Of a DNA stretch of 64,000 nucleotides, positions 26,620 through 34,702 are shown one piece after another (position 1 is the stretch's first letter; every line of letters starts with the position of its first letter). This stretch comes from Trebonia kvetii (GTDB lineage Bacteria; Actinomycetota; Actinomycetes; Streptosporangiales; Streptosporangiaceae). The translations under genes were made by a program, and so were the position numbers. Below the pieces are notes generated by a model that was not told where the DNA came from, made no database searches, and saw only the letters and a list, made by a program, of their open reading frames with translations. Location: the NCBI RefSeq assembly GCF_007827045.1, contig NZ_RPFW01000005.1, forward strand, positions 143,835 to 207,834. Direction: 5' to 3'.

Positions 26620-28089
26620 ATGACTGTGATGGCTGATCGTGTCGCAGGAAGCAGGTCTGGTGCGCGGGCTTCTGTCCGGATCCGGGCGTCGCGTGAGATG
26701 GTGGAACAGCTGACCCGCGCGGACCGGATGGCACTGGGTAAGGATGCCCGAACGCTAGCGCCGCTGGAGTCGCAGGCTGAGTTCGCGCCGGATAGATCGC
26801 GGGATCCCGTTGGGCTGCTGCTGGGGCAGGCGAAGTCGCGGGTGGCGGAGCTGGTGCCGGTGCGGCACGGGCGGATGCTGGTGTCGGCGTTCACGTTCTA
26901 CCGGGGGGCGGCGCTGCCGATGGCGGCCGACCTGGCCACCACGCCTGCGTCGGGGCTGCGGGTGCAGCTGTGCGGGGACGCGCACCTGGCCAATTTCGGG
27001 GCGTTCGCCTCGCCGGAACGGCGGCTGGTCTTCGACGTCAACGACTTCGATGAGACCGTGCCTGGCCCGTTCGAGTGGGACGTGAAGCGGCTGGCTGCCA
27101 GCCTGGCTGTAGCCGGACGCGACAATGGGTTCCCCCTTAAGGCCCGCCGCAAGATCGTCCTGGCGGCGGCCGAGGGGTACCGAACCGCGATGCGCGGCTT
27201 CGCCGAGCAGCCGCTCCTGGACGTCTGGTATGCCCACCTGGACATCGAGCAGGCCATCGGCGACTTCAGGGCCCAGATGAAGGCGAAAAAGTTCAAGGCG
27301 GCCAAAGGCTTGCTGGCCAAAGCACACACCGCTGACAGTACGAAGGCGCAGCGTAAGCTCACCACCATCGCCGATGGACAGCGGCGGATCGTCAGCCAGC
27401 CTCCGATGATCATGCCCATCGAGGAGGTCTTCGCCAGCGTCCAGGCCGACGCGATCTACCAGGAGATCCGCACGGTGCTTGGCAAGTACCGGCGCACCTT
27501 GCAGTCTGACCGGAGGCACCTGCTCGAGCAGTTCAGCCTGGTACAGGTGGCTCGCAAGGTCGTCGGGGTCGGCAGCGTCGGTACCCGCGCCTGGATCTTG
27601 CTGCTGGACGGCGGGGACGGGACCGAGCCGCTGTTCCTGCAGGCCAAAGAGGCCCAGCCGTCCGTCCTTGCGGAGTACTGCGGGCGCAGCCAGTACACCA
27701 ACCAGGGTGAGCGGGTCGTCGCCGGGCAGCATCTCATGCAGGCCGAGAGCGACATCTTCCTCGGCTGGACCCGCGCCACGGGCCCGGACAAGGTGGACCG
27801 CGACTTCTACGTGCGCCAGCTCAAGGACTGGAAGTTCTCCTTCCCGATCGAGCTCATGATCCCGTCCGGGATGGCCCTCTACGCCGGTATCTGCGGGTGG
27901 ACCCTGGCCCGGGCGCATGCGCGCTCCGGTGACCGCGTCGCCCTGGCCGCCTACCTCGGCGACTCCGACCGGTTCGACCAGGTGATCGCGGACTTCGCAG
28001 AAACCTACGCCGACCAGAACGAACGCGACTACGCCGCATTCCAGGCCGCAGTGAAAGACGGCAAGGCCGAAGCCACCACCGAGATCTAG
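26620..28089 (+). CDS. DUF2252 protein (kinase-like fold), copy 1
   Basis: A 489-residue protein of the uncharacterised DUF2252 family. Motifs: YRGAALPMAADLA, then QLCGDAHLANFGAF and VFDVNDFDETVPGPFEWDVKRLAAS, which resemble the catalytic HGDxxxxN and DxD motifs of aminoglycoside-phosphotransferase-like kinases. A basic middle helix and a C-terminal YADQNERDY segment follow. ATG 26620 is preceded by GGAG. The upstream in-frame ATG at 26485 would overlap the palindrome and lacks a Shine-Dalgarno. A second family member is at 49953-51401. Confidence 0.9.
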   Translation: MTVMADRVAGSRSGARASVRIRASREMVEQLTRADRMALGKDARTLAPLESQAEFAPDRSRDPVGLLLGQAKSRVAELVPVRHGRMLVSAFTFYRGAALPMAADLATTPASGLRVQLCGDAHLANFGAFASPERRLVFDVNDFDETVPGPFEWDVKRLAASLAVAGRDNGFPLKARRKIVLAAAEGYRTAMRGFAEQPLLDVWYAHLDIEQAIGDFRAQMKAKKFKAAKGLLAKAHTADSTKAQRKLTTIADGQRRIVSQPPMIMPIEEVFASVQADAIYQEIRTVLGKYRRTLQSDRRHLLEQFSLVQVARKVVGVGSVGTRAWILLLDGGDGTEPLFLQAKEAQPSVLAEYCGRSQYTNQGERVVAGQHLMQAESDIFLGWTRATGPDKVDRDFYVRQLKDWKFSFPIELMIPSGMALYAGICGWTLARAHARSGDRVALAAYLGDSDRFDQVIADFAETYADQNERDYAAFQAAVKDGKAEATTEI

Positions 28090-28102
28090 GGGAGCCATCG
28101 TC

Positions 28103-28861
28103 TCAGCGGAAAGCCGTCGCCAGGGCCGGACACAATCCATGCGAATTGGGCGGTCGGAGTGAACTGCACCGGGTCATCATGTGCGGCTGGACGCCGCCAG
28201 CGCGCCTGGTTGGGCTCGGTCGCGCGTGGTGGGAGCCGGTCTCCTTGGCCGGTGGGGCTGAGGGGACACTCTTCTCACCCGTACCTGGGTGATGCCGGGC
28301 CGGGGTGGCCGGTGGTTCTGCGGTGCCAGTCGGCCTACTTAGGTCGAAACCGGAGTACTTCCCTTGCAGGCTCTCCCGGATGATGACCGGGGGTCGGGGC
28401 AGCGAGGCGTCGCCCGCGGGCACAGTCATGACGCTGCCCCGGCCCGCAGTCCGTCGGGCGGGCCGGTGGCGAAGCCGCCCGATCCGGCGGGCGATGAACT
28501 CATCCAGCCCGACGGTCTGGCTGCGGACCACGTCGAGCGCATCGCTCGCGACCCCGCTGGAGGATCTGGCGATGACGGCACCGAGGTCGGTCTGCTCGAC
28601 CAGCGCGTCGACGTCGATGCGCTCAACGACGACGTTCACGTCTACCTGCCCGAGCAGGCGGTCCAGGTCGACCCGGTCCAGCGCCCGTTCGATGTCGACC
28701 CGGTCCAGCACGGCGTTCAGGTCGACCCGGTCCAGCAGTCCATTCACATCCAGCGCGGAAACGACAAGCTCGACCGCACGGTCCGCAACGGCCTGGGCCT
28801 GCGCCTCCACCCACGAGCCAAGCCGGTCGTTCACAGGGCGCAGTCGCGCAAGCGGGTCCAT
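28103..28861 (-). pseudogene. RDD-family protein reduced to its VD-repeat N-terminus
   Basis: The N-terminus carries six perfect 9-residue repeats (residues 42-95) of the pattern LLDRVDLNA, ending LVEQTDLGA. SSSGVASDALDVVRSQTVGLDEFIARRIG follows in the family. Intact relatives continue into a membrane-embedded RDD domain beginning near GHYAGF. Here KYSGF at about 28345 is the last conserved residue, after which the sequence is unrelated and Pro-rich. All TM helices are lost, so the gene is 3'-truncated. The first 170 residues could still make a soluble repeat protein. ATG is at 28861. Confidence 0.7.
28275..28292. promoter_or_regulatory. Island palindrome, copy 6 (perfect), apparently orphaned
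   Basis: TCACCC-GTACCT-GGGTGA lies inside the non-conserved tail of the truncated RDD gene. No intact gene start lies within 150 bp on either strand. It probably marks the promoter of a gene deleted together with the RDD domain. Confidence 0.65.
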
Positions 28862-28895
28862 GCAAAAAGTGTCGCTGTGTTTAGCCGGGCCCGGA

Positions 28896-28913
28896 TCACC
28901 CCCTAGGGGGTGT
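28896..28913. promoter_or_regulatory. Island palindrome, copy 7 (11 of 12), divergent promoter
   Basis: TCACCC-CCTAGG-GGGTGT contains the perfect 16-bp palindrome CACCCCCTAGGGGGTG. An outer repeat CCCGGATC/GATCCGGG (28890-28897, 28920-28927) frames it. It sits 35 bp from the RDD start and 125 bp from the phosphoesterase start, between the two divergent genes. Confidence 0.65.
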
Positions 28914-29037
28914 CCGCCAGATCCGGGCAGTGCGATTCTGGAGGCGCAAGCATCTTAGCTTCCAGCCAGCCCGATGGTTCACTTCCCACATGGGCGCCGC
29001 CGCACTTGGGTAGCTGGGGGACCACGGGGGTGTCGCG

Positions 29038-30453
29038 ATGGGGGAGTCCGGTACGGCCAACCTTGAGAAGGTTGACCACATCGTCGTCCTGATGATGGAG
29101 AATCGCTCTTTCGACCACATGCTCGGTTACCTGTCTCTTGAGGGTGGCCGCGGTGACGTCGACGGCCTGCGAGAAGGGCTGGCCAACGAGCACCAAGGAC
29201 GCAGTTATCCGGTCTACCACCTCGGCACCACGGTCATCGGGGAAGATCCCGACCACTCCGCCACCTCAGTCGACCTGCAGATCGGCGGCGGCAAGATGGA
29301 CGGCTTCGTGGCCAGCTACGCCGCCACGATGGAAAACCTCGGGGTAGAGAACGGGGACCCGGCACCCATCATGGGCTACTACCACGCCGCGGATGTCCCG
29401 GTCTATGACCACCTCGCCAGCCAGTTCGCCGCCTGTGACCGCTGGTTCAGCTCAGTTCCGGGGGCGACCTGGCCGAACCGCCTGTATGCCCTCTGCGGCC
29501 GCGCCGCCGGCAGCCGCGATTGCCATCCGCACAACTTGCCGCCGTTGTACAACCAGCCCTCGTTCGTGCGCCGCCTCGACGAGCACGGCGTCTCCTGGCG
29601 CTGGTACTCCAGCGACATCGGCACCTTGCGGATGGCTGATCAGCTCTACTGCCTTGGCCGCCACGACAGATTCGCGTACTTCACCAAGACCGGCCTGCCC
29701 TGGAAGACGAGGCTGAACCTCCGGGTTCAGAGCGAGGATCCGAGTTTTCTTGAAGACGCCGCCCGCGGTACATTGCCGTCGGTCTCGTGGATCGACCCGA
29801 ACTGGGGCAACTTCAACCCATTCGGCTTCGAGCAAAACGATGACCACCCGACCGCGGACATCAGCGACGGCCAAGACCTCGTTCTGGCGGTCTACCACGC
29901 GCTGGCGACCAGCCCGCAGTGGGACAAGACGCTCCTGGTCATCTTCTACGACGAGCACGGCGGGTTCTTCGATCATGTTCCGCCACCCGAAGCCGACGAC
30001 GACGATCCCAAGACGTTCGGCCGCTATGGCGTGCGTGTACCGGCGATGATCGTGTCGCCGTGGGTCGAGCCGGCTTCGGTGTCACACACGCTCTTCGATC
30101 ACACATCGGTCATCAAGACAATCCTGCTGCGCTTCTGCGCCGCCGACCTCGAACACCGAGATCGCCGGGAGCGCCTGTCCGCCTGGCTCAGAGCCGGCCA
30201 TCCGCGCTATCTAGGAACACGGGTCGCGCACGCCAACAACCTGGGAGAACTTCTGACACGCCCCGCGCCCCGCCCCGCGCCAGCCCACCACAACCTGATA
30301 GCAGGCGCCGCAGCCCGGGCGGCCGAACAGACCCAAGCAGCCGCCGCCGGCAAACATGAACCCGATCCTCAGCCGCAGACAGACTGGCAAAAGCACATCG
30401 CCACCGCGACTCACCTGCTGAGAAGCCGCGGACATCCGGCAGACCGAACCTAG
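29038..30453 (+). CDS. Phospholipase C/phosphoesterase-family hydrolase, no signal peptide
   Basis: A 471-residue member of the bacterial phospholipase C (alkaline-phosphatase superfamily) group. The nucleophile motif ENRSFDH is at 21-27. Downstream are WPNRLYAL, DPNWGNFNPF, FYDEHGGFFDHV (metal ligands) and a late FDHTSVIKTIL. Unlike most family members it starts directly at the catalytic strand, with no Sec or Tat leader, so it should be cytosolic. The Ala/Pro-rich C-terminal 80 residues are not conserved. The substrate may be a phosphodiester or phospholipid. It shares a promoter region with the truncated RDD gene. Confidence 0.88.
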   Translation: MGESGTANLEKVDHIVVLMMENRSFDHMLGYLSLEGGRGDVDGLREGLANEHQGRSYPVYHLGTTVIGEDPDHSATSVDLQIGGGKMDGFVASYAATMENLGVENGDPAPIMGYYHAADVPVYDHLASQFAACDRWFSSVPGATWPNRLYALCGRAAGSRDCHPHNLPPLYNQPSFVRRLDEHGVSWRWYSSDIGTLRMADQLYCLGRHDRFAYFTKTGLPWKTRLNLRVQSEDPSFLEDAARGTLPSVSWIDPNWGNFNPFGFEQNDDHPTADISDGQDLVLAVYHALATSPQWDKTLLVIFYDEHGGFFDHVPPPEADDDDPKTFGRYGVRVPAMIVSPWVEPASVSHTLFDHTSVIKTILLRFCAADLEHRDRRERLSAWLRAGHPRYLGTRVAHANNLGELLTRPAPRPAPAHHNLIAGAAARAAEQTQAAAAGKHEPDPQPQTDWQKHIATATHLLRSRGHPADRT

Positions 30454-30857
30454 TCTGAAATCGGTCTGAGCTTGTCCCCGTTCGCCGGGCGCGGCAGCCC
30501 CCGGCGCAGATTGGACACACAATATGCCCCGCCCGGCCTGAGCAACGGCTCCAGACGCTCCGCGTCGTACTTACCTCCGCCGGCGTCCAGCTCGGAAATA
30601 GGATCAGCGTCGTGACGGATGCCACGCCAGCAGCGTCGCGGGTGCCAGGGGGAAGACCGCGGTCAGCTCCTGCGCGGAACAAGCAGCGCCAGCAAGTGGA
30701 CGATCTTAAGCAGCTGACACCGCCGCGAATCTTCCGCCCTGCCGCCCCGCACCTCCCCACCCCAGAGTGCAAAGGCCGCATGAAACCCAAGCGCCGGAAG
30801 AACAAATAGCGTGTCGGCATCTCCTGCCGGAGCTGGATCGGGGGTCGGTGGGGGGTG
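30454..30857. other. Intergenic stretch with a short unplaced coding fragment
   Basis: On the minus strand about 30459-30600 encodes KYDAERLEPLLRPGGAYCVSNLRRG and a stop, which looks like the end of a protein (methyltransferase-like wording LLRPGG) without the rest. Nothing else is recognisable. Confidence 0.3.
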
Positions 30858-31258
30858 ACGAAGCCCATCAGGGGCATGAGCAGCAGGGAGGCGTCTAGGA
30901 CGTCGGTGCCGTAATGCTGCATGAAGGCGCCCTCTTCCTGGTGCCACCCGCGCGTCATGACCTGGTTGTTGATCTTGTCGCGTTCGGCCATCCAGCGGCC
31001 GATGTTGCCAGGCCGCCCGTGGGTGCCCGCCAGCCGGATCATGCGGTCAAGGGCGACCCAGCACTGGAACCGGCCGTAGGTGAAGTCCTTGCGGCGCCCG
31101 CGGGTTTCCCGGATTCCCTCTTCGGGCTGGTCCCAGTGCTCGCACACCCAGTCGGTGATCCGGCTTAGGTCCATCCAGCCTTCGTGTGCCGGGCCCAGCC
31201 CAGGGGCAGCGCGCGGTCGCCGCTGCCAGGAGGTCCCGTGCCGCTGAATTGATGTCAC
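30858..31258 (-). pseudogene. GH15 (glucoamylase/trehalase-like) internal remnant
   Basis: About 110 residues match the catalytic (alpha/alpha)6 region of actinobacterial GH15 proteins: RITDWVCEHWDQPEEGIRETRG, KDFTYGRFQCWVALDRMIRLA, GWHQEEGAFMQHYG and DASLLLMPLMGFVTP. The glutamate in PEEGIRE corresponds to the catalytic acid region. Both the N-terminal half and everything after VTP are missing. A perfect island palindrome stands about 93 bp upstream of the 31258 frame start, where the lost promoter could have been. There is no functional product. Confidence 0.75.
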
Positions 31259-31350
31259 CGAGCGCGGGCCTAGCTATTACCGGGCGGCCCCAGCCACGAT
31301 CCCTAGTTTCATGTCCCTGCCAGGCTCTCACTTAGCGCGATGTCTGTGCC

Positions 31351-31368
31351 TCACCCTTCTGAGGGTGA
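31351..31368. promoter_or_regulatory. Island palindrome, copy 8 (perfect)
   Basis: TCACCC-TTCTGA-GGGTGA; the flanking C/G pair extends the inverted repeat to 20 bp (31350-31369). It is upstream of the GH15 remnant on the minus strand. 31259-31625 otherwise shows nothing recognisable. Confidence 0.75.
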
Positions 31369-31625
31369 GTCGGGCAGCCCGGCCGACTGTCCGCCCTACC
31401 AGATGCTGCATGCCAGCCGTTGACGTTTACCGGGTCCGGTGCAGGGTTTGCTTAGGTTGCTGCTCGCCTGTAGGCGGCGCTGCCGCGCCGCCCTCGGTCC
31501 CCGGCGCTCCAAAGCCCGTCCCATCCGGCGAGTTCCTGTGGTATCAGTCCGGAGATCATGCTGTGCCGCAGTCGCTCGCAACCTCATAGGCATGCGGCGG
31601 GCTGGCGTTGCCGAGCACCGAACGT

Positions 31626-31760
31626 TCATGTCCTCACCCGAACGAGTGCGCGCTGAAGCCGCGGCACGACCTCGGAGTAATCCAGGTCAGGATGATCGCC
31701 GCAGTCGGGGCAGATGAGCTCATACAAGCCGCTGCAGCCATCGTGGATGCGGCCGTACAC
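31626..31760 (-). pseudogene. Small zinc-ribbon-like protein, family A, truncated copy
   Basis: It encodes LYELICPDCGDHPDLDYSEVVPRLQR and then leaves the family before the conserved RGPY segment, giving 44 residues from a GTG at 31760. CPDC is the intact zinc-type motif. It is paralogous to 22494-22721. The truncation may be a frameshift near 31650. Confidence 0.55.
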
Positions 31761-31917
31761 GCTGCGGGCTGGCGGCCCAGTCCGGCCAGGGCGCGGCCCC
31801 CGCGCCCCACACCCGATCGCTGGCATAGCGAACAGGAGGGCCGCCGAACCCATCCGGGGCCGGCACGCTCGAGGGCGGCCGGACCGATGTAAACCAAGCC
31901 GAGCCTGCCCGGACCGG

Positions 31918-32124
31918 ATGCGGGCCCAGCCACAAGACAAGCGCCTGCGGCAGTCGCCGGCAGGCCTGGAGTACGAACCGGCAGCCGCAGAGGCAGGTCG
32001 CGCGCTGCTCGCGGCCTCGCCGGACGGCTCGTTGCTGCGCGCCGGTCCGGCCGTCCTGGCCGGTACAGCCCTCACCGACTGGCGGCTACCGGGCCTGCTG
32101 CTGGCGTTGCTGGTCGGTGGCTGA
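31918..32124 (+). CDS. Hypothetical protein with one C-terminal hydrophobic helix
   Basis: A 68-residue frame: a basic start, EYEPAAAEAGRALLAASPDGSLLRAGPAV, then a hydrophobic DWRLPGLLLALLVGG end that stops abruptly, as though a membrane protein were cut. Codon bias is consistent with coding. No family is recognised and the Shine-Dalgarno is weak, so it may be a 3'-truncated remnant. Confidence 0.4.
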   Translation: MRAQPQDKRLRQSPAGLEYEPAAAEAGRALLAASPDGSLLRAGPAVLAGTALTDWRLPGLLLALLVGG

Positions 32125-32199
32125 CATTTGTTCACGGCATGGTGGCAAGGAGGTAGCGGCTTGGCGCGCCATTCGACTGTCCCGCCAACGCTCTGATGA

Positions 32200-32418
32200 C
32201 TACCAGGTCAGCTCGATCTCGAGTTCGGTGCCGTCGTCCTCAATCTCGAATTCCACTTTCAGATGGACCTGATCGGGGACGTGCGCAACGAACCGTAGGT
32301 CCTGTCGCTCGACCACGACGTCGTTGTTCGACGCTAGCTCGTCAGCGATTGCATGCAGGCGCTTGGCTGCCTCCTCCCGCGAGAGCGTGGTCTTCTCCTT
32401 CAGCTCCATTAGTTCCAT
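32200..32418 (-). CDS. Amphi-Trp domain protein
   Basis: A 72-residue protein matching the amphi-Trp domain: MELMELKEKTTLSREEAAKRL, then VVVERQDLRFVAHVPDQVHLKVEFEIED and the closing LEIELTW with the conserved terminal Trp. ATG 32418 follows GGAGG with 6-nt spacing. The domain is a small helix-plus-beta fold found in bacteria and archaea; its function is unknown. A degenerate island palindrome with a 5-bp spacer (32552-32568) lies about 135 bp upstream. Confidence 0.85.
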   Translation of the reverse strand: MELMELKEKTTLSREEAAKRLHAIADELASNNDVVVERQDLRFVAHVPDQVHLKVEFEIEDDGTELEIELTW

Positions 32419-32619
32419 ATGTACCTCCGATTCATGGCGACGGTCCCGTCCTACATCAGATCGCGAGCTTGAACGCGGGTCCATCCCGGTGACACCGTCG
32501 ACGTCGCAATCCGCTTGAAAGAAGTGTGCGCACCAGCGTCATGTCTGCGGATCACCCGGCAGAGGTGACCGATTGTCCCGCTAGGCCGGCTTGGCCGATA
32601 GACGGCCCTGTGTGGCGCG

Positions 32620-32845
32620 CCCCACAAAAGACCCACGGATAAAACCGCACAATCCGGCATTCGTCGGCAGGGCTGTTTAGAATGGCCCTATCGGTTCGTA
32701 CAGGTCTTTATGCAGGTGGCGGGGCTGGCGAGTCCGAGCGTCGCATTCACCCCGGCAGGGACAGCCCCTCTTACAACCGGCAGGTCACTGGTTCGAGCCC
32801 AGTACCGCCCACCCAGGGTCAGCCCGCAGTCAGCCCTCTCACCTG
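32620..32845. repeat. Right copy of ~226-bp direct repeat (attachment-site-like)
   Basis: Gap-free counterpart of 13553-13778. Here it is followed directly by the N-terminal part of a tyrosine integrase gene, the usual arrangement of attachment site then integrase in tRNA-targeting actinomycete elements. Confidence 0.8.
32766..32813 (+). other. 3' half of a tRNA-Val(UAC)-like gene, right copy
   Basis: Identical over 48 bp to 13699-13746: anticodon loop with TAC, complete T-arm, acceptor strand ACCGCCC and A-CC. The 5' half is absent again, so this is an attachment core, not a gene. Confidence 0.7.
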
Positions 32846-32874
32846 CATCAACGCAGGAAGAGAGGGCTCTCCCA

Positions 32875-33351
32875 TGTCGCAGGCCTCGCCCGCGGTCGTC
32901 AAGATCCCCACAAATTCCCCCACAACCAGCCCGGGGCGCTGCGGTCCGCCGTGCCCCAGGCCAGGTTCGCTCTACTGGTGCCGGACGCCCGGCCACCCGC
33001 GGCGGTGGCGAGGTCATCGAGCTTGAGCACGGCATCACGGTGTACCGGCCGCGACGAAGGGGGCCGCTTGGCGTGCGGTCTGGCGCGAGGCCGGGCGACG
33101 CGAACAGTGCGAGGCGGCCACCGAAGAGAAGCTGGCCGCCAAGCTGGAAAAGGTCAAGGACCGGCTGGCGGCCGACGCACCGAACATGAAAAGGCCAGGC
33201 GCCGACTCGATCGCACACTACCTGGACCCGGACCGCCTGCCGGTCAGCTCATGGTGGTCACGCAAGCACGCGCACACGCAGCGGCGGCTGTGCGGGCGGT
33301 TTGCCGCCCCGGTCATCGGTGCGGTCGCCTGCCAGGACATCAAGACTGAGC
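32875..33351 (+). pseudogene. Tyrosine integrase N-terminal fragment, frameshifted, cut by IS3
   Basis: Starting at ATG 32875 (MSQASPAVVKIP), the protein continues in other frames as GGGEVIELEHGITVY and VWREAGRREQCEAATEEKLAAK. It then reads MKRPGADSIAHYLDP, PVSSWWSRKHAHTQRRLCGRF and VIGAVACQDIKT. These are the arm-binding and core-binding segments of actinomycete site-specific recombinases. At least two indels disrupt it. Coding similarity ends at 33351, exactly where the IS3 left end begins. The catalytic domain is missing; a related middle fragment lies at 55060-55269. Confidence 0.75.
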
Positions 33352-33391
33352 TGAGGTTGCCCCGCTTTGACGGACAGGGTTGATGGCTAGG

Positions 33392-34397
33392 TCAGGCTAC
33401 TTGCCTGACGTTCTCGTGATGGTTGTCTTCGAAGTCGGCGGGGCTTTGGTAGCCGAGTGCGGAATGCAGCCGGGTGCCGTTGTACCAGCCGATGTACTCC
33501 ACGACCGCCCGCCTGGCCCCGGCCCGGGTCGGCCAGGCCCTGGTGTCGATGAGCTCGCCCTTGAGCGAGGAGAAGAAGCTCTCGGCCAGCGCGTTGTCCC
33601 AGCACTGCCCGGTCCTGCCTACCGAGAGCGTGACCTGGTTCTGCTCGGCGAGGGCGGCGTAGGCGGCCGAGGTGTACTGGCAGCCCCGGTCGGAGTGGAA
33701 GACCACGCCCGGCTGCGGGTCGCGGGCGGCGACCGCGTTCGACAGCGCGCCGGCGATCAGCTCGGTGCGCAGGTGATCGGCCATCGCGTAGCCGACAACG
33801 CGGCGTGAGGCGATGTCGATCACGGTCGCGATTCTGTGGAATGCTCCTTCGTCGCAGTCCACAGAATCCGTGTTACGTGGGAATCCTCGCAGGTGAGGAC
33901 GGCCTTCGGCCGACAGTGCCTTCCGCGCTCGGATTCCACGTAACTGATAGGTAGAGCCATCCTTCCCAGGTCGCGATGTAGGTGATGTCGCCGCACCATC
34001 GCATGTTCAGCTTGGAGGCGTCGGCGGTGAAGTCCCGCCTGATCCGGTCGGCCCGTGCGGCGGCGGCCGGGTCGGGGATGGTGGTCTTCTTCCACCGCTT
34101 AGCGGCCCGCCCGCGCAGGCCCTGGGCTCGCATCAGCCGGGCGACCCGCTTGCGGGAGTGCTTCTTTCCCTGGGCGCGCAGCTGCGCGTGGACCCGCGGG
34201 GCGCCGTAGCGGCCCTGGGAGTCCTCGTGGACCGCCTTGACCCGGGCGGCCAGCTCGGCGTCGTCCCGGTCCCGGCCCGACGGCCCGTCCCCGCGTGCTT
34301 GGTAGTAGGCGGACCTGGAGACCTTCAGCAGCTCGCACGCCCGCTTGACGTTGCGCTGCTGCGCCTTCTCCGCCTCGATGAAGGGGTAAAGCCTCAC
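33392..34397 (-). pseudogene. IS3 orfB transposase, interrupted
   Basis: The GTG at 34397 overlaps the orfA stop (GTGA). The upstream part has the HTH_21-like region (KRACELLKVSRSAYYQ) and the first catalytic Asp in CGDITYIATWEGWLYL. A 119-bp insert then shifts the frame. The second part resumes with ATVIDIASRRVVGYAM, the second Asp in FHSDRGCQYTS and the Glu in NALAESFFSSLKGELI. Without the insert the DDE enzyme would be complete. Confidence 0.85.
33830..33948. repeat. Double palindromic insert inside IS3 orfB
   Basis: Two adjacent hairpins replace a point between the codons for WLYL and ATVID. Hairpin 1 (33830-33868) has perfect 11-bp arms GATTCTGTGGA/TCCACAGAATC. Hairpin 2 (33872-33944) has arms GTTACGTGGGAATCC and GGATTCCACGTAAC, matching except for one extra G. 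The insert codes for nothing that I recognise and resembles a miniature transposable or REP-like palindromic unit. Confidence 0.75.
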
Positions 34398-34702
34398 CGG
34401 GTCTCCTTCGCGAAGAAAGCCGTCGCCCGCTTGAGGATCTCGACATCCTCCTTCAGCCTGCGGTTCTCCCTGCGCAGCTGCGCGAGCTCGTTGCGCTCGT
34501 CGCTGGTCAGCCCGCCGTCCCCGGTCCCGGCGTCGCGCTCGGCCTGCCTGATCCACTCGCGCACCGCGGTCTCGGTCAGGTCGAAGTCCCTCGCGACCTG
34601 CCCCACCGACCGGTCCCCGCGCTGGCACAGCTCCACGATCTCCGCCTTGAACTCAGCAGTAAACGAACGGCGCCGCCGGGGCTTCTTCCCCATGCCTTCC
34701 AT
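34394..34702 (-). CDS. IS3 orfA transposase subunit
   Basis: A 102-residue protein with a basic start (GKKPRRRRSFTAEFKAEIVEL) and an HTH region QVARDFDLTETAVREWIRQAE. A leucine-zipper-like C-terminus follows (NELAQLRRENRRLKEDVEILKRATAFF). ATG 34702 is preceded by GGAAGG; a TTG at 34711 is an alternative. It binds the IS ends together with orfB. Confidence 0.9.
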   Translation of the reverse strand: MEGMGKKPRRRRSFTAEFKAEIVELCQRGDRSVGQVARDFDLTETAVREWIRQAERDAGTGDGGLTSDERNELAQLRRENRRLKEDVEILKRATAFFAKETR

